Of a DNA stretch of 64,000 nt, positions 62,331 through 64,000 are shown one piece after another. Position 1 is the first letter of the stretch, and each line of letters begins with the position of its first letter. This stretch comes from Okapia johnstoni. Taxonomy: Eukaryota > Chordata > Mammalia > Artiodactyla > Giraffidae. The notes beneath the pieces were generated by a model. The model saw only the letters and a list, made by a program, of their open reading frames with translations. It was not told where the DNA came from and made no database searches. Made by a program: the position numbers and the translations under genes. The stretch lies in NCBI GenBank assembly GCA_024291935.2, contig CM044321.1, positions 64,846,985-64,910,984 of the forward strand. Direction: 5' to 3'.

Positions 62331-63464
62331 TTCCGTTCAGTCGCTCAGTTGTGTCCAACTCTTTGCGACCCCATGAATCGCAGCATGCCAGGCCTCCCTG
62401 TCCATCACCAACTCCCGGAGTCCACCCAAACCCATGTCCATCGAGTCGGTGATGCACTCCAGCCATCTCATTCTCTGTCGTCCCCTTCTCCTCCTGCCCC
62501 CAATCCTTCCCAGCATTAGGGTCTTTTCCAATGAGTCAGTTCTTCACATGAGGTGGCCAAAGTATTGGAGTTTCAGCTTCAACATCAGTCCTTCCAATGA
62601 ACACTCAGGACTGATCTCCTTTAGGATGGACTGGTTGGATCTTCTTGCAGTCCAAGGGACTCTCAAGAGTCTTCTCCAACACCACAGTTCAAAAGCATCA
62701 ATTCTTCAGTGCTCAGCTTTCTTCACTGTCCAACTGTCACATCCATACATGACTACTGGAAAAACCATAGCCTTGACTAGACGCACTTTTGTTGGCAAAA
62801 TAATGTCTCTGCTTTTAAATATGCTGTCTAGGTTGGTCATAACTTTCCTTCCAAGGAGTAAGTGTCTTTTAATTTCATGGCTGCAATCACCATCTGCAGT
62901 GATTTTGGAGCCCCAAAAAATAAAGTCAGACACTGCTTCCACTGTTTCCCCATCTATTTCCCATGAAGTGATGGGACCACATGCCATGATCTTAGTTTTC
63001 TGAATGTTAAATTTTAAGCCAACATTTTCACTCTCCTCTTTCACTTTCATCAAGAGGCTCTTTAGTTCTTCTTCTCTTTCTGCCATAAAGGTGGTGTCAT
63101 CTGCATATCTGAGGTTATTGATATTTCTCCCGGAAGTCTTGATTCCAGCTTGTGTTTCCTCCAGCCCAGCGTTTCTCATGATGTACTCTGCATATAAGTT
63201 AAATAAGCAGGGTGACAATATACAGCCTTGACGTACTCCTTTTCCTATTTGGAACCAGTCTGTTGTTCCATGTCCAGTTCTAACTGTTGCTTCCTGACCT
63301 GCATACAGGTTTCTCAAGAGACAGGTCAGATGGTCTGGTATTCCCATCTCTTTCAGAATTGTCCACAGTTTATTGTGATCCACACAGTCAAAGGCTTTGG
63401 CATAGTCAATAAAGCAGAAATAGATGTTTTTCTGGAACTCTCTTGCTTTTTCGATGATCCAGCG
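62331..63464 (-). mobile_element. BovB LINE, 1.13 kb, best-preserved RT
   Basis: The minus frame 62706-63383 is open for 225 codons across the reverse-transcriptase palm, with GVRQGCILSPCLFNLYAEYI and LRYADDTTFM (catalytic YADD intact), into the thumb. A stop at about 62705 ends it before the C-terminal segment at 62337-62531. The element lacks its 5' part, including the endonuclease. GGTATTAATTCAG at 62318-62330 and GGTACTAATTCAG at 63465-63477 form a 13-bp target duplication with one mismatch. Confidence 0.95.
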
Positions 63465-63477
63465 GGTACTAATTCAG

Positions 63478-64000
63478 ACTGAGGCATTTTAAAGTCCCAA
63501 GCCGAAAGAATTTTTGCTGATCCAGTTTTCTTCTTTGTAAAGCATCATCATTTCATCCACAAATCTCCAGATTCAAAACTAATAGTCAGGCTAATCAGGC
63601 TAACAAAAAAGTTATTTAAGTCTATTTTTTTTGTGTGTGCCTTACTTTCTTAACACTCTTGAATCATTTACTTCAGAAAATAAATCCTGATATAGCTATA
63701 TTCTCTCTTGCACTTAGAAATCTTGTTCACATTGAAATACTACTTAGAAAGTACTTGAAAAATTGGATAGAATACAAGAGGATTTAATCTTGGCTAGATA
63801 AAGGCAATTTTTTTCTAGTTCAACATGTGGCAAATTATAATGGGTATCCCAGGAATAGTGGCTCAGGAAGCTCTTTCACAGCTCTGGTTCTAAGGATATA
63901 TACACTCGTTGTCCTGTTTAGTGCACCACTAACTTTTTATGAGTTTAAGTAGTAATTTTGTTAAGGCATATACCAAATTTTTTCATAGACATCTGAAAGT
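63478..64000. other. Flank, no gene
   Basis: AT-rich to the window edge. No gene, young SINE or RNA gene recognised. Confidence 0.4.

Overview
This is nuclear DNA from a cloven-hoofed ruminant, most likely a bovid. Short repeats of the Bov-tA and Bov-A2 type, RTE-type BovB LINE fragments, tRNA-Glu-derived CHR SINEs and an artiodactyl-type L1 are scattered through the whole window. Coding density is typical of a mammal: about 0.3 kb of recognisable host coding sequence in 64 kb. The species cannot be fixed from the sequence alone.

The one host gene I can support is NBEA (neurobeachin), on the minus strand. Its first coding exon is at 15980-16276, inside a CpG island (about 15730-16760), and it ends at a GTAAGG splice donor. 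Positions 1-15979 are therefore the start of NBEA intron 1, and 16277 onward is 5' leader, promoter and upstream flank. As given, the exon cannot be read in one frame. One base is missing in the glycine-rich tract (7-C run at 16183-16189) and one is extra at 16052. The two cancel in length, and assembly or sequencing error is the simplest reading.

Layout: 1-15979 is intron 1, with a 5'-truncated antisense L1 (5304-7150, 17-bp target duplication), a possible solo LTR (about 8400-8760), a BovB stub (9418-9641), a CHR SINE (10240-10455), AT-rich satellite and a 29-base G run (15338-15366). 15730-16760 is the CpG island, exon and promoter. 16.8-64 kb is upstream flank with no supported gene. It holds BovB copies (three of about 1.0-1.65 kb, all minus), many Bov-tA/Bov-A2 and CHR SINEs, older MIR/L2/MaLR-like debris, an interrupted ERVL-like LTR, a DNA transposon split by a SINE, and a class I endogenous retrovirus remnant at 41960-43735.

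I found no CRISPR array, operon, tRNA or rRNA gene, and nothing that looks like an undescribed system. The most useful observations are the disrupted NBEA exon, the antisense splice-like signals in its promoter, and the retroviral remnant with recognisable leader signals.
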